From positions 1-56,378 of the forward strand of contig WHSP01000013.1 of NCBI GenBank assembly GCA_009380025.1: a stretch of DNA of 56,378 bases, in the 5' to 3' direction. This stretch comes from Gemmatimonas sp. (GTDB lineage Bacteria > Gemmatimonadota > Gemmatimonadetes > Longimicrobiales > Longimicrobiaceae). Made by a program: the position numbers and the translations under genes. The notes under the pieces were generated by a model. That model saw nothing but the letters and a program-made list of their open reading frames with translations, made no database searches and had not been told where the DNA came from. Shown here one piece after another: positions 1 through 7,669 of this stretch (within the stretch, counting starts at the first letter, position 1; each line of letters begins with the position of its first letter).

Positions 1-113
1 ACACCAGCCGTTAGAAATGCGACATGCTCAGGAAGTTATTTCTGAGTCAGCCCTAAAGGTGGATATACGTGACAACCTCTCGTGGCGGACGCCCAGCGTT
101 AGTAACCGAGAGG

Positions 114-250
114 TGGGATAACTTCTGGGATAGGTTCGCCCCCCAAACCCCGCTTTTCACCCCTCCAAACTCCGACAGGCTCTTCCCGAAAATCGAAGTT
201 TAACGCCATTTCTCCGCCTTCACCGCCCCTCCCGCCGGGGCTGTCAATCA
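114..250 (+). repeat. Left copy of a ~137-bp imperfect direct repeat
   Basis: This stretch matches 3513-3650 over its whole length with scattered mismatches. Both begin TGGGATAACTTCTGGGATAG and share CAGGCTCTTCC, ACGCCATTT and CTGTYAATCA near the end. The right copy continues into a tRNA-Asn 3' half; this copy diverges just after CTGTCAATCA. A weaker third copy of the first ~25 bases lies at 3749-3775 inside an integrase remnant, so the repeat probably descends from integrase 3'-end and attachment-site sequence. It marks the left border of an accessory cassette. Confidence 0.75.
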
Positions 251-336
251 TCCGAAGCATCCTCCTTCGCCTCCGACCAATGGGATCAACATCCCTGCGC
301 GGACGGCGAGAAGGTAAGTCGGTAAGACCTCGGATG

Positions 337-374
337 GCGACAAAGTTTAGAGAGGATCAGCGACAAAGTTTAGA
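337..374 (+). promoter_or_regulatory. Two 15-bp direct repeats, possible operator or IS-end remnant
   Basis: GCGACAAAGTTTAGA occurs at 337-351 and again, identical, at 360-374, a 23-bp period or about two helical turns. It lies roughly 200 bp upstream of the first gene of a cassette that encodes a helix-turn-helix protein, so an operator for that protein is plausible. Tandem short repeats of this kind also occur at insertion-sequence ends, and no transposase is visible nearby. Nothing else recognisable was seen between 1 and 569. Confidence 0.35.
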
Positions 375-569
375 CGACTCGCAAGATCGAGGACTCTCAA
401 CGATTTACCGGACTTTCCGCCTTTCCCGTAAAGGCCTACGCTTGCACCTTGCCGGATACCTGCGTGAAGTCTGGCATCCTCCGTGCTTCACATTCCTCTT
501 CACATACGCGTGCTTCGCGTATACCTTGAGACATACACCCGAGGAACGCCACCACTGCAACGGGAAACT

Positions 570-1370
570 GTGAATCCAGCCGAAACGCCGCTGAAGGGAC
601 CACCCCCGGCGGAAGTGCCGCTGAGAGATGCGCCGCTGATTCGCGTCCTTGCCCAGGCGCGTTTCCCACTCATCGCATCAGTGCAGACTCGAGACTTCAT
701 CGGGCCTTTCCAAGAGGCTATCCGGCGAGATTATCCAATTCTACGCCCCCAGCAGAGCCGCGGAGTGCTGCTTGGGGTCGAGGGTGTTGTGGAATCCCGA
801 TCGAGCACCGTTTGGCGGTTTCAGGACAGCAGCGACGCCTGGCGGGTGTCGTTGGCGCCGGATTTTTTAGCGATTGAAACCACCCGATACACCAGTCGCG
901 ACGATTTCCTTCGGAGGTTCGAACTTGTACTCGGAGCACTGCGGGAACATGTCGACCCGCAGGTAATCGATCGGATCGGCATTCGCTATATCGACCGGGT
1001 CGCCGGCGACAATCTCTCGGACCTCCCCGAATTAGTTCGCCCCGAAATCGCGAGCGTGATGGCGACTGCATTGGCCGAAGATGTCCGTCAAGCGATCAGC
1101 GAGAACGTGTTCGCACTGCCTGAGGATGGTGGGCACCTGATCGCGCGGTGGGGACTGGTCCCTCCCAATGGCACAGTCGATCCGGCGGCGATCGATCCCA
1201 TTTCGGAGGCAAGTTGGCTTCTGGACTTGGACGCGTACCTAGAAGAAACACAGAATTTTGATCCGGAGGAGCTGCTGGCCGTGACCCGGAGATTCGCAGA
1301 ACGAATCTACACTTTCTTCCGGTGGTCAGTCACGGACGAATTCCTCCGCCGCTATGGAGGCGAGCTATGA
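570..1370 (+). CDS. TIGR04255-like protein, first gene of accessory operon
   Basis: Protein of about 266 residues. Its N-terminus has the pattern typical of TIGR04255, a family with patchy distribution and no known biochemical role: PLRDAPLIRVLAQARFPLI, followed by a conserved FxxxIRRDYPI stretch. The mid-part IDRIGIRYIDRV and the C-terminal FxWSVTDEFLRRYGG segment also fit. An ATG at 483 would add 29 residues with no family resemblance, so I prefer the GTG at 570. The stop overlaps the ATG of the next gene (ATGA), indicating translational coupling. The gene lies inside the direct-repeat-bounded segment with no metabolic neighbours, which suggests an accessory, possibly conflict-related, role. 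No catalytic motif is visible. Confidence 0.7.
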   Translation: MNPAETPLKGPPPAEVPLRDAPLIRVLAQARFPLIASVQTRDFIGPFQEAIRRDYPILRPQQSRGVLLGVEGVVESRSSTVWRFQDSSDAWRVSLAPDFLAIETTRYTSRDDFLRRFELVLGALREHVDPQVIDRIGIRYIDRVAGDNLSDLPELVRPEIASVMATALAEDVRQAISENVFALPEDGGHLIARWGLVPPNGTVDPAAIDPISEASWLLDLDAYLEETQNFDPEELLAVTRRFAERIYTFFRWSVTDEFLRRYGGEL

Positions 1371-2095
1371 GCATGCTCATCAATACCTCGGTGGAGACCT
1401 CCACTCCCAGCGCCCTGCGAACTCTGGAAGTGGGCGGCTTACGCCGGGTTCCTCATCGGGTTTCGATCATTGCGGCGAGCGGGACTCTTGCGGTCTCCGG
1501 CACCTCCTCGGCTGAGTCAACTCGGTTGTGGGAAGAGCCGTATGTGCACGAATACAGTCTGACTGCCAGCAGTTCCGGCTGGAGCATCCCCACGACTGCT
1601 ACCGACGAGAGAAACGCACGCGAAGGTGCACGCTGGGGGATAGCTGAACTTCGGCGGATCTCTGGCCTGACTTGGGATCAGCTCGGACAGCTATTCGGCG
1701 TCACCCGGCGAAGCGTTCACTTCTGGGCGAGCGGCAAACCCCTTAACGCCGCAAATGAGGAGCGTCTCTTTCGAGCGCTAGACGTTCTACGGGCATGTAA
1801 CAGGGGAGATCCGCGGGCAACGCGACGAGCTCTTGTTGAAGCCTCGGGCGGGATAACTGCACTCGATCTGCTCATCACTGAACGGTTCGATGAAGCGCGC
1901 GCTATGCTGGGGGAAGGAGCACTACGCCCCGAATCAGCCCGGGCCGAGCTCGACGTCGAAGCGAAAGCGGCACGAAAGCCCTTGCCCCCTGAAGACCTCG
2001 TTGGAGCTCTCCACGAGCCGATCCACAAAGAGATCGGGCGAAGCCGAGCCGGCCGGACCGTGAGAAGTAAACGCGACGGTGATCGACGAGGCTGA
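1367..2095 (+). CDS. Helix-turn-helix protein, second gene of accessory operon
   Basis: About 242 residues from the ATG at 1367, which overlaps the preceding stop by four bases. The central part, about residues 85-125, carries an XRE-like helix-turn-helix: WDQLGQLFGVTRRSVHFWAS followed by GKPL and an amphipathic helix. The N-terminal ~80 residues are rich in Ser/Thr and resemble no DNA-binding domain. The C-terminus is charged and ends in an Arg/Lys-rich tail. It may regulate its own operon; the duplicated 15-mer at 337-374 is a candidate site. It could also be a structural partner of the first protein rather than a repressor. Its end overlaps the next gene by 17 bases. Confidence 0.65.
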   Translation: MSMLINTSVETSTPSALRTLEVGGLRRVPHRVSIIAASGTLAVSGTSSAESTRLWEEPYVHEYSLTASSSGWSIPTTATDERNAREGARWGIAELRRISGLTWDQLGQLFGVTRRSVHFWASGKPLNAANEERLFRALDVLRACNRGDPRATRRALVEASGGITALDLLITERFDEARAMLGEGALRPESARAELDVEAKAARKPLPPEDLVGALHEPIHKEIGRSRAGRTVRSKRDGDRRG

Positions 2096-2915
2096 GCGGG
2101 AGCGAATCGATGCTGCTCTGCAGGAGTGGCGGCAGGGTGACTGTGCCCTTGGCGAGATGTGGTTGTTCTCTCGCATCGCGCCGGCAGCTCCGCTCACCCA
2201 GGAGGCCTCCACAGCGGCTGATGAAGGCGTTGACATAGCCGAGACGGAAGTCTCCGGGTTCATGGTCGCCACGCAGACATGCGATATCGTTCGAGCCTGC
2301 GGTGATCGCCCCTTCGTTGAAGTGTGCCCGTTAGTGGGAGTTGATGCTGGCCAATTGCAACACGTTCAGAGGGGGCGCTTCCCGCGCTATGCATTTGTCC
2401 CAGCTCTCATAGATCGGATGCTCGTAGCCGACCTTGACCGAGTAATGACGGTTGAGAAGGCCGTTCTCGCGGAGTGGGCGCGAATCTCCGGCTCCAATTC
2501 CGATGAGGAAGCTCGGCGTCTGTCGCTTTCGTTAGCACGGAAAAGGGCAAGAGTGGCATTTCCCGATGATTTTGTTGAGCTCACCGCTGCGCTCTCCGAC
2601 CGCCTCTCGGGAAAGCATGGAAAGAACAGCGACGAAGGGCGAGCGCTTCGGGGCCTGAGGGAGATTCGCGTCCAGGCGGCTCCGTCCTGGAATGCGGACG
2701 AAGTCGATTTGTTCTTCTGGTTCATCCGAAACGAGGATGAACCAACCTTCGAGGACAAAAGCTGGGATCAGTATCTCGACGGGTGGATGGCGCGAGTACC
2801 GCCATCCGGCCGCTTCAACTCGATCGGCGGAGTCGTTGTAACTCTCGAAGACCTCACCGCCCAAGAGTATGTGGAGAGCGACCCACTTGACCTTGACCAT
2901 TTATCGCTCCGGTGA
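2079..2915 (+). CDS. Unrecognised protein, third gene of accessory operon
   Basis: 278 residues from a GTG start that overlaps the helix-turn-helix gene by 17 bases. I do not recognise a named family. Visible landmarks are a conserved-looking core VATQTCDIVRACGDRPFVEV at about residues 63-82, with a Cys-Asp pair that could be catalytic or metal-binding. A long charged helical middle with Arg/Lys/Glu clusters (about 150-200) and a WNADEVDLFFWFIRNEDE stretch (about 207-224) follow. No signal peptide or membrane segment is present. Strict coupling to the two upstream genes suggests that the three proteins act together. An effector role is a guess from position only. Confidence 0.55.
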   Translation: MIDEAERERIDAALQEWRQGDCALGEMWLFSRIAPAAPLTQEASTAADEGVDIAETEVSGFMVATQTCDIVRACGDRPFVEVCPLVGVDAGQLQHVQRGRFPRYAFVPALIDRMLVADLDRVMTVEKAVLAEWARISGSNSDEEARRLSLSLARKRARVAFPDDFVELTAALSDRLSGKHGKNSDEGRALRGLREIRVQAAPSWNADEVDLFFWFIRNEDEPTFEDKSWDQYLDGWMARVPPSGRFNSIGGVVVTLEDLTAQEYVESDPLDLDHLSLR

Positions 2916-2936
2916 GGTAAGCTTGCCCAACCAGTA

Positions 2937-3107
2937 CTACGCGACAGCAGAGCATGCTCGCTCGACAGCTCCACTTCGAAGCGAACGGCTCGGAGGGCCT
3001 TCGCGATGTCGCCGCGCAGCAGCGTCGCCCCAATGGGCCACCCGCCAGCTGATGGCCTCCACCCAGGTGAGGTCGGCGTCTTCGACGACGGATTCAATGA
3101 AGGACAT
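2937..3107 (-). pseudogene. 5' remnant of a type I restriction subunit (hsdR)
   Basis: Reading leftward from an ATG at 3107, preceded by an AGAGGG ribosome-binding site, the first ~27 residues begin MSFIESVVEDADLTWVEA. This matches the characteristic HsdR N-terminus (ESxVEDAALAWLE), followed by a Trp-Arg-Val stretch. After AHWG the similarity stops. The sequence then continues either in the same frame to a stop at 2937 or, after a shift, through a GDIAKALRAVRFEVEL segment. HsdR is normally about 1000 residues, so this is a dead fragment. No hsdM or hsdS is present nearby. It converges on the three-gene operon and points to an older restriction-modification locus at this site. Confidence 0.55.
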
Positions 3108-3512
3108 CAACCCTCTGTCAGGCTGCACGTCGATCGTTTCTCGTTCGTTCGCTGCAACACCCGTTCTGTCTCACAAGTCGCGATTGGTGAGACGCAACGA
3201 TGATTGAGGAGCATGGGTGAGACACGAGCACGCCGCCGGCTCGGGGATCGGCCGTCGGCTCGGCCTGCTCCCTCCCCTCCGGGATGTCCGGCAGCTCGCG
3301 GAACGCCCGGATTGCCGTCTGGCGACCGCCTCTGGGCCGTAAGACCGTGAGGCGCCCGCCACTGCGCTACCGCTAAGATCCGGCTTTTAGCCCCTTCCCC
3401 TTTCCGAGGGGAGGGCGCGAGTCGTATACGGTGACCTCGCCGTGTCCGGCCACCGACTGGGTGTGGAATGCTGCTCCATGCGCAGCCAAGCCGCTGCAAC
3501 CAGGAAGGGAAC
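3108..3512. other. Non-coding or decayed interval
   Basis: No convincing gene. On the minus strand short open stretches such as AIRAFRELPDIPEGREQ look protein-like but cannot be assigned. The octamer GGTGAGAC appears twice, near 3186 and 3214. Most of the interval looks like eroded mobile-element DNA between the hsdR remnant and the right direct repeat. Confidence 0.4.
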
Positions 3513-3650
3513 TGGGATAACTTCTGGGATAGGTTCGCCCCCCAGACCCCGCTTTTTCGATCTCCAATCTCCGGCAGGCTCTTCCAGAACATCGAGGTTT
3601 TACGCCATTTTGCCGACTTTACCGCCCCCCGCCGAGTCGACTGTTAATCA
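3513..3650 (+). repeat. Right copy of the ~137-bp direct repeat
   Basis: Mate of 114-250, same orientation, about 3.4 kb away. It ends in CTGTTAATCA, which is also the anticodon-loop part of the tRNA-Asn 3' half that continues to 3683. The two copies bound the three-gene operon and the hsdR remnant. The arrangement is that of attachment-site flanks left by one or more integration events. Confidence 0.75.
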
Positions 3651-3683
3651 GAGGGTCGTAGGTTCGAGTCCTACCGCGGGAGC
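3637..3683 (+). tRNA. tRNA-Asn(GTT) 3' fragment, probable attachment site
   Basis: The sequence reads as anticodon loop CTGTTAA, then variable loop AGGGTCG, T-arm TAGGTTCGAGTCCTA and an acceptor strand CGCGGGAGC. This matches the 3' half of bacterial tRNA-Asn. No D-arm or 5' acceptor strand precedes it; the upstream sequence is instead the direct repeat. CCA is not encoded. tRNA 3' halves are classic targets of tyrosine integrases, and a truncated integrase lies immediately beyond. I read this as an attachment-site remnant rather than a functional tRNA. Confidence 0.7.
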
Positions 3684-3692
3684 TTCAAGAAG

Positions 3693-3966
3693 TCAAAGTC
3701 CTAGCTGCGTTTGCGCGGCTGGGCGTTTTGCTTCCGGCGTCGGGTGGGACAACTTTGGGATGGGTTCGGGCGGGCGGTTCCTGCGCGTCGGGTCGGTGAG
3801 CGCCCGCAGGTGGCGGCGCATCTCCCTTCTCGCCTCGGCAGCCCGTGCCCTCACCCGCTCGTTCTGGGCGTCCTGGTAGATGCGCTCGCGGGTCGTGCTC
3901 TCGGTGTGGGCGCTCAGGTGGTTGAGCACACTCGCATCCGGCGCGAACTCGGGCGCTTCGCCACGG
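3693..3966 (-). pseudogene. Tyrosine recombinase C-terminal remnant
   Basis: The open frame on the minus strand contains VLNHLSAHTESTTRERIYQD, which resembles the end of phage-type tyrosine integrases (helix with LNHxSxxTT and the tyrosine nucleophile Y in RxxIY). A basic, Arg-rich tail and a proline-rich end follow. The catalytic R...HxxR region upstream is missing, so only about the last 80-90 residues remain. The 3' end abuts the tRNA-Asn fragment in the orientation expected of an integrase beside its attachment site. Its tail shares nucleotide similarity with the start of the 137-bp repeats, with a one-base offset. Confidence 0.55.
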
Positions 3967-4005
3967 GAGGCGGTCTGCCCTTATCCGGTTGTCTTCCGCG
4001 CCGAC

Positions 4006-4140
4006 CTATTCCTCTCTTAACGCTTCCAACGGCTCGATCCGCAGCCCGCGCCGCGGGACCGAGCGCTGCGAGAAAACCCACGACCGCCATGAGCGCCGCG
4101 GCGGCGGACACGAAGACCACCCCCTGCCCGCCCGATGCCA
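4006..4140 (-). pseudogene. ADOP-type permease 3' remnant (inverted)
   Basis: On the minus strand a hydrophobic helix (SAAAALMAVVGFLAALGPAAR) is followed, after a one-base frame change, by GLRIEPLEALREE and a stop at 4006. This is the signature end of ADOP/MacB-FtsX permeases: the last transmembrane helix, then RxxxxxPxxALRxE. Only about 45 residues of an ~800-900-residue family survive, and the frame is broken. A second ADOP tail lies at 11155-11361 on the opposite strand. The rest of 3967-4488 shows no further gene. Confidence 0.6.
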
Positions 4141-4488
4141 TCCCCAGCCCTCCCACCAGAGTCACCATAGGGTGCCTCGCCTCCGACCGAGGCCGGCCCC
4201 TGCATCGACGCGAGCAGTGGATCCTCGATCTCTGGAACAAGCTGCATCTCAGCCAGCCGGACTTCACCGGACGGAACCTGGTAGCGTTCCTGAAGCAGGT
4301 CGAAAACCGATTGTTAGGCCTGCCGCATCTGAGGCAAGGGCTGGAAGTGGTGACATCAACCAGTCCGTATTCCTACCACGGATTCGTCCGGCCGCTCGTT
4401 TACTCACCCTCGGTCCCGGATTAAGTGTTACCATTCAGGAAGAGATGGCGGACACTCCAACGCCTCCTCACATCCAAGTGAGAGTCCA

Positions 4489-7413
4489 ATGTTCAATTTA
4501 CTCGTCATCCTGGTCCTCGCCTTGCCCGGAGCGCTACTTCTAGTCCGATCGGTAGGAAGGAGGAGCGTTGGCGGGGTTATCTTTGCCGCGGCTCTCGTGC
4601 TGGCGCCGATCGTACTGGCAGGAAGCGCGTTCTCGTTCGCGTACGATTACTACTGGTTTGAGGAACTCGGTAGAATCGAGAGATTCCTGACGGAGATCCA
4701 GTACCGCTGGGGCATCAGCGCCGTTGCCAGCTTGCTGAGCGCATCGATTGCCGGTGTCCTCGCCTGGCACGGGAGAAGCAGCGGGCGGGGCCTGCTCGCG
4801 GGGCTCGTCGCGGGCGTAGTCGGCTTTGGGCTCGGTAGCACCAACTGGGACAAGGTCCTGCTCTGGCGCTCCAGTTCCCCGAGCGGTCAGGTGGACCCCC
4901 TACTCGGGCGCGACCTGACATTCTATATGTTCGACCTGCCGGCGCTCAATTTTGCCCTCACCCTGCTCAGCATGACAGCTGTTGTGGCTGTCGTTGCCGT
5001 ATTGCTGTTTCCTTTCGGAATTTTGGCGACTGCCGAGGCGCTCCGGCGATCTGGACCGGAAGGCATATTGGATATCAGTTCAGGAAAGACGATCCCGCAG
5101 TCTGGCCCGAGGCGTGGCGGACGTCTCGAGGAAATCCTGATGCGGTTTAGCGGCAGAGGCGGGGCCCGGCCAGTCCAGCACCATGATCTCGCGCAAAATT
5201 CCACGGCGAACCCTTCGACGACCAAGAGCGAAGAACGAGTCGCCGAGAGTCGGCCCGCGTCGATCCGCATCCTTGGCGTTCTCGCGATCGTGATCGCAGC
5301 CAGTTCTTTCCTGGGTCGCTATGATCTGATCGTCTCGGGTACCGGCATCGCCGGCGGAGCAGGATGGGTGGACATGAATGTGCGCTACCACCTCTATGCG
5401 GTCGCGGCAGGGCTCTGGCTCTCCTGGGGACTCTTCCTGATCGTCAGAGCCCGATCTGCCACCCACACTCTAGCCGGCGCCGGATTCGGCGTGCTATTCG
5501 GCTTGACCTTTGTGTTGTTTGCCGGCGTTTCCGTCGCCGCCCAGCGACTCCTCGTCTCACCCAATGAAGTTGCACGCGAAGCGCCGTACATCGAATTGGG
5601 CATCGAAGGAACCCGCGTCGGCTTTGGACTGGATCGGGCTGAAGAGCGCGATTTTCCGGCGGACACAGAGGCGTTCGGGCCCGAGTTGCTGGCGAACAAC
5701 TCTTCACTGATGCATGAGGTTCGTCTGTGGGACTATCGTGCGCTCGAGCAGGTGTACGAGCAGTTACAGGCAATCCGACTCTACTACGACTTCACCGATA
5801 TCGACGTCGGCCGGTATGAAATCGGGGGCGAAACGAGACAGATCATGCTTTCGGCCAGGGAGCTGGACGCGGCCCGCCTACCCTCTCGAACGTTTGAGAA
5901 CGAGCGCATCCGGTACACGCACGGCCACGGCGTGGTGGCTTCACCGGTCAGCGAGTTTACCCCATCGGGCAGACCCAACTTTCTGGTGCGCGATCTCCCG
6001 GCAACCTCGTCCGTGCCCGAGCTCGAGATCACGCGCCCGGAGATTTACTACGGACAGCTGACCAATGGGCACGTATATGTCGGCACGACCGAGGACGAGT
6101 TCGGTTACCCGAGCGGCGAGGAGAACGTCTACGAGCGGTACGAGGGCACGGGTGGCGTGCCTCTCTATTCGTTCACCAGGAGGCTGACGGCGGCTTGGAA
6201 TCTGGACGGACACCGCCTCTTCACGTCTCGCTATTTCACATCCGATAGCAAGGCGCTATACGAGCGAAACATCTTCTCGCGAGTTCGGCGGCTTGCTCCA
6301 TTCGTCACCTGGGACAATGACGCCTATATCGTGATCGCCGAGGGCCGATTGGCCTGGATCATCGACGGATACACGACCTCCAACGGCCGGCCGTACTCGC
6401 AGACGCTCAACTTCTGGGGCCGCCCCGCCAACCACGTGCGAAACTCGGTGAAGGCGGTGGTGGACGCCTACAACGGCTCGGTGGACCTGTACCTGTTCGA
6501 CGAAGAGGACCCGGTGGCGAGCGCGTGGGCGTCTGCATACGAAGGACTCTTTACGCCGGCGAACGAGATGCCGGAAAGCCTCCGGCGCCACATCCGGTAT
6601 CCGGAAGCTTTGCTAGTGGTTCAGGCGAGCGTGTACTCGCGCTATCACATGCAGAACGTCCGGAACTTCTACAACCAAGAAGATCTCTGGCAACGTGCTA
6701 CGGAGCTATATCACTCCGATCCGCAGACCGTTGAGCCGTATTACGTCATGTGGCAGGAGCCGGGAACTACGCACGCACAGTTCTCTCTGATGCTCCCGTT
6801 CACCCCGCGCAATCGCCAGAACATGATCGGTTGGATGGCCGGACTCGCCGACCAGGAGCACTACGGGAGGCTCCTTACCTACCAATTCCCCAAGGGAGAG
6901 CTTGTTCCCGGCCCCCAGCAGTTCGAGACGAAGATCGACCAGGACCCGTTCATCTCGGATCGTATGACGCTGTGGGGTCAAAGTGGCTCGAGAGTGATCC
7001 GGGGCAACGTCCTCTCCCTCCCGGTCGGAGAGACGCTGATTCATGTAGAGCCGATCTATCTCGAAGCCGAGAATTCCGCCTATCCTGAACTTCGACTCGT
7101 CGCCGTGATGCACGGAGAATCGTTCGCGTACGGAGAGACCTTCGAGGAGGCGATCAGCAACCTGCTCAACAATGCAGGCAGTAACGCGGCGTTTACGTTG
7201 AGAACCGGCGAGGAGCCTGAAGAAGATCTTGAGCGCGAAGATGGAGTCTCAGCCAGCTTGCCAACAACCAACCAGGCAGACCTCGCACGGCGTGCGAGCC
7301 AGGCCTTTGAGTCTTACCTCGAACTCCAGGCGGAAGGGCGCTTCGAGGAAGCGGCGCGGCACCTGACTGAACTGAGGAATTCCCTCGATCAGCTCGTGGG
7401 AGAGGCGCCCTGA
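4489..7413 (+). CDS. UPF0182 family membrane protein
   Basis: 974 residues, the usual length of UPF0182 (COG1615). The N-terminal third has about seven hydrophobic segments, starting with LLVILVLALPGALLL and including the family hallmark YDYYWFEELG at about residues 44-53. A soluble Lys/Gln-rich insert follows at about 180-255. The large C-terminal region is extracytoplasmic in character and carries the conserved LWDYRALEQVYEQLQAIRLY stretch (about 415-434) and PYYVMWQEPG. The end is a Glu-rich, coiled tail. The family's function is unknown. The gene stands alone, with no operon partner closer than 250 bases. Confidence 0.9.
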   Translation: MFNLLVILVLALPGALLLVRSVGRRSVGGVIFAAALVLAPIVLAGSAFSFAYDYYWFEELGRIERFLTEIQYRWGISAVASLLSASIAGVLAWHGRSSGRGLLAGLVAGVVGFGLGSTNWDKVLLWRSSSPSGQVDPLLGRDLTFYMFDLPALNFALTLLSMTAVVAVVAVLLFPFGILATAEALRRSGPEGILDISSGKTIPQSGPRRGGRLEEILMRFSGRGGARPVQHHDLAQNSTANPSTTKSEERVAESRPASIRILGVLAIVIAASSFLGRYDLIVSGTGIAGGAGWVDMNVRYHLYAVAAGLWLSWGLFLIVRARSATHTLAGAGFGVLFGLTFVLFAGVSVAAQRLLVSPNEVAREAPYIELGIEGTRVGFGLDRAEERDFPADTEAFGPELLANNSSLMHEVRLWDYRALEQVYEQLQAIRLYYDFTDIDVGRYEIGGETRQIMLSARELDAARLPSRTFENERIRYTHGHGVVASPVSEFTPSGRPNFLVRDLPATSSVPELEITRPEIYYGQLTNGHVYVGTTEDEFGYPSGEENVYERYEGTGGVPLYSFTRRLTAAWNLDGHRLFTSRYFTSDSKALYERNIFSRVRRLAPFVTWDNDAYIVIAEGRLAWIIDGYTTSNGRPYSQTLNFWGRPANHVRNSVKAVVDAYNGSVDLYLFDEEDPVASAWASAYEGLFTPANEMPESLRRHIRYPEALLVVQASVYSRYHMQNVRNFYNQEDLWQRATELYHSDPQTVEPYYVMWQEPGTTHAQFSLMLPFTPRNRQNMIGWMAGLADQEHYGRLLTYQFPKGELVPGPQQFETKIDQDPFISDRMTLWGQSGSRVIRGNVLSLPVGETLIHVEPIYLEAENSAYPELRLVAVMHGESFAYGETFEEAISNLLNNAGSNAAFTLRTGEEPEEDLEREDGVSASLPTTNQADLARRASQAFESYLELQAEGRFEEAARHLTELRNSLDQLVGEAP

Positions 7414-7669
7414 GGATAAACGCTAATGGCTCTCAGCATCCGGAAGCAGAGGAGGTAAAGGCGGTCTTCCACGCCTGTCCGCGGCGAGGTAGAGAAGGTT
7501 CGTTGGGAGCGTAGCCACAGCCTGAGTCCTTCGATCCCCGCTTTTCAGGACGGAGGCCTGCGATGGCACAGGTAATCGAAGCGAAACCTGACGAACGGCT
7601 CACCCAATCTTCCGGAATCCGCAAGAGACGCAGATCGAACTCGCCCCTCCTTACAACCCGCGACCGCCG

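Noticed and set aside
280-573. 97-residue open frame at the left end
   Set aside because: It spans the 15-bp repeats, ends overlapping the TIGR04255-like gene, has Arg/Ser-rich shadow composition and no family pattern.
3108-3512. Insertion sequence between the hsdR remnant and the right repeat
   Set aside because: Short GGTGAGAC repeats hint at IS ends, but no transposase or matching terminal inverted repeats could be seen.
3637-3683. Complete functional tRNA gene
   Set aside because: Only the anticodon loop to the acceptor 3' strand is present; no D-arm or 5' acceptor strand lies upstream.
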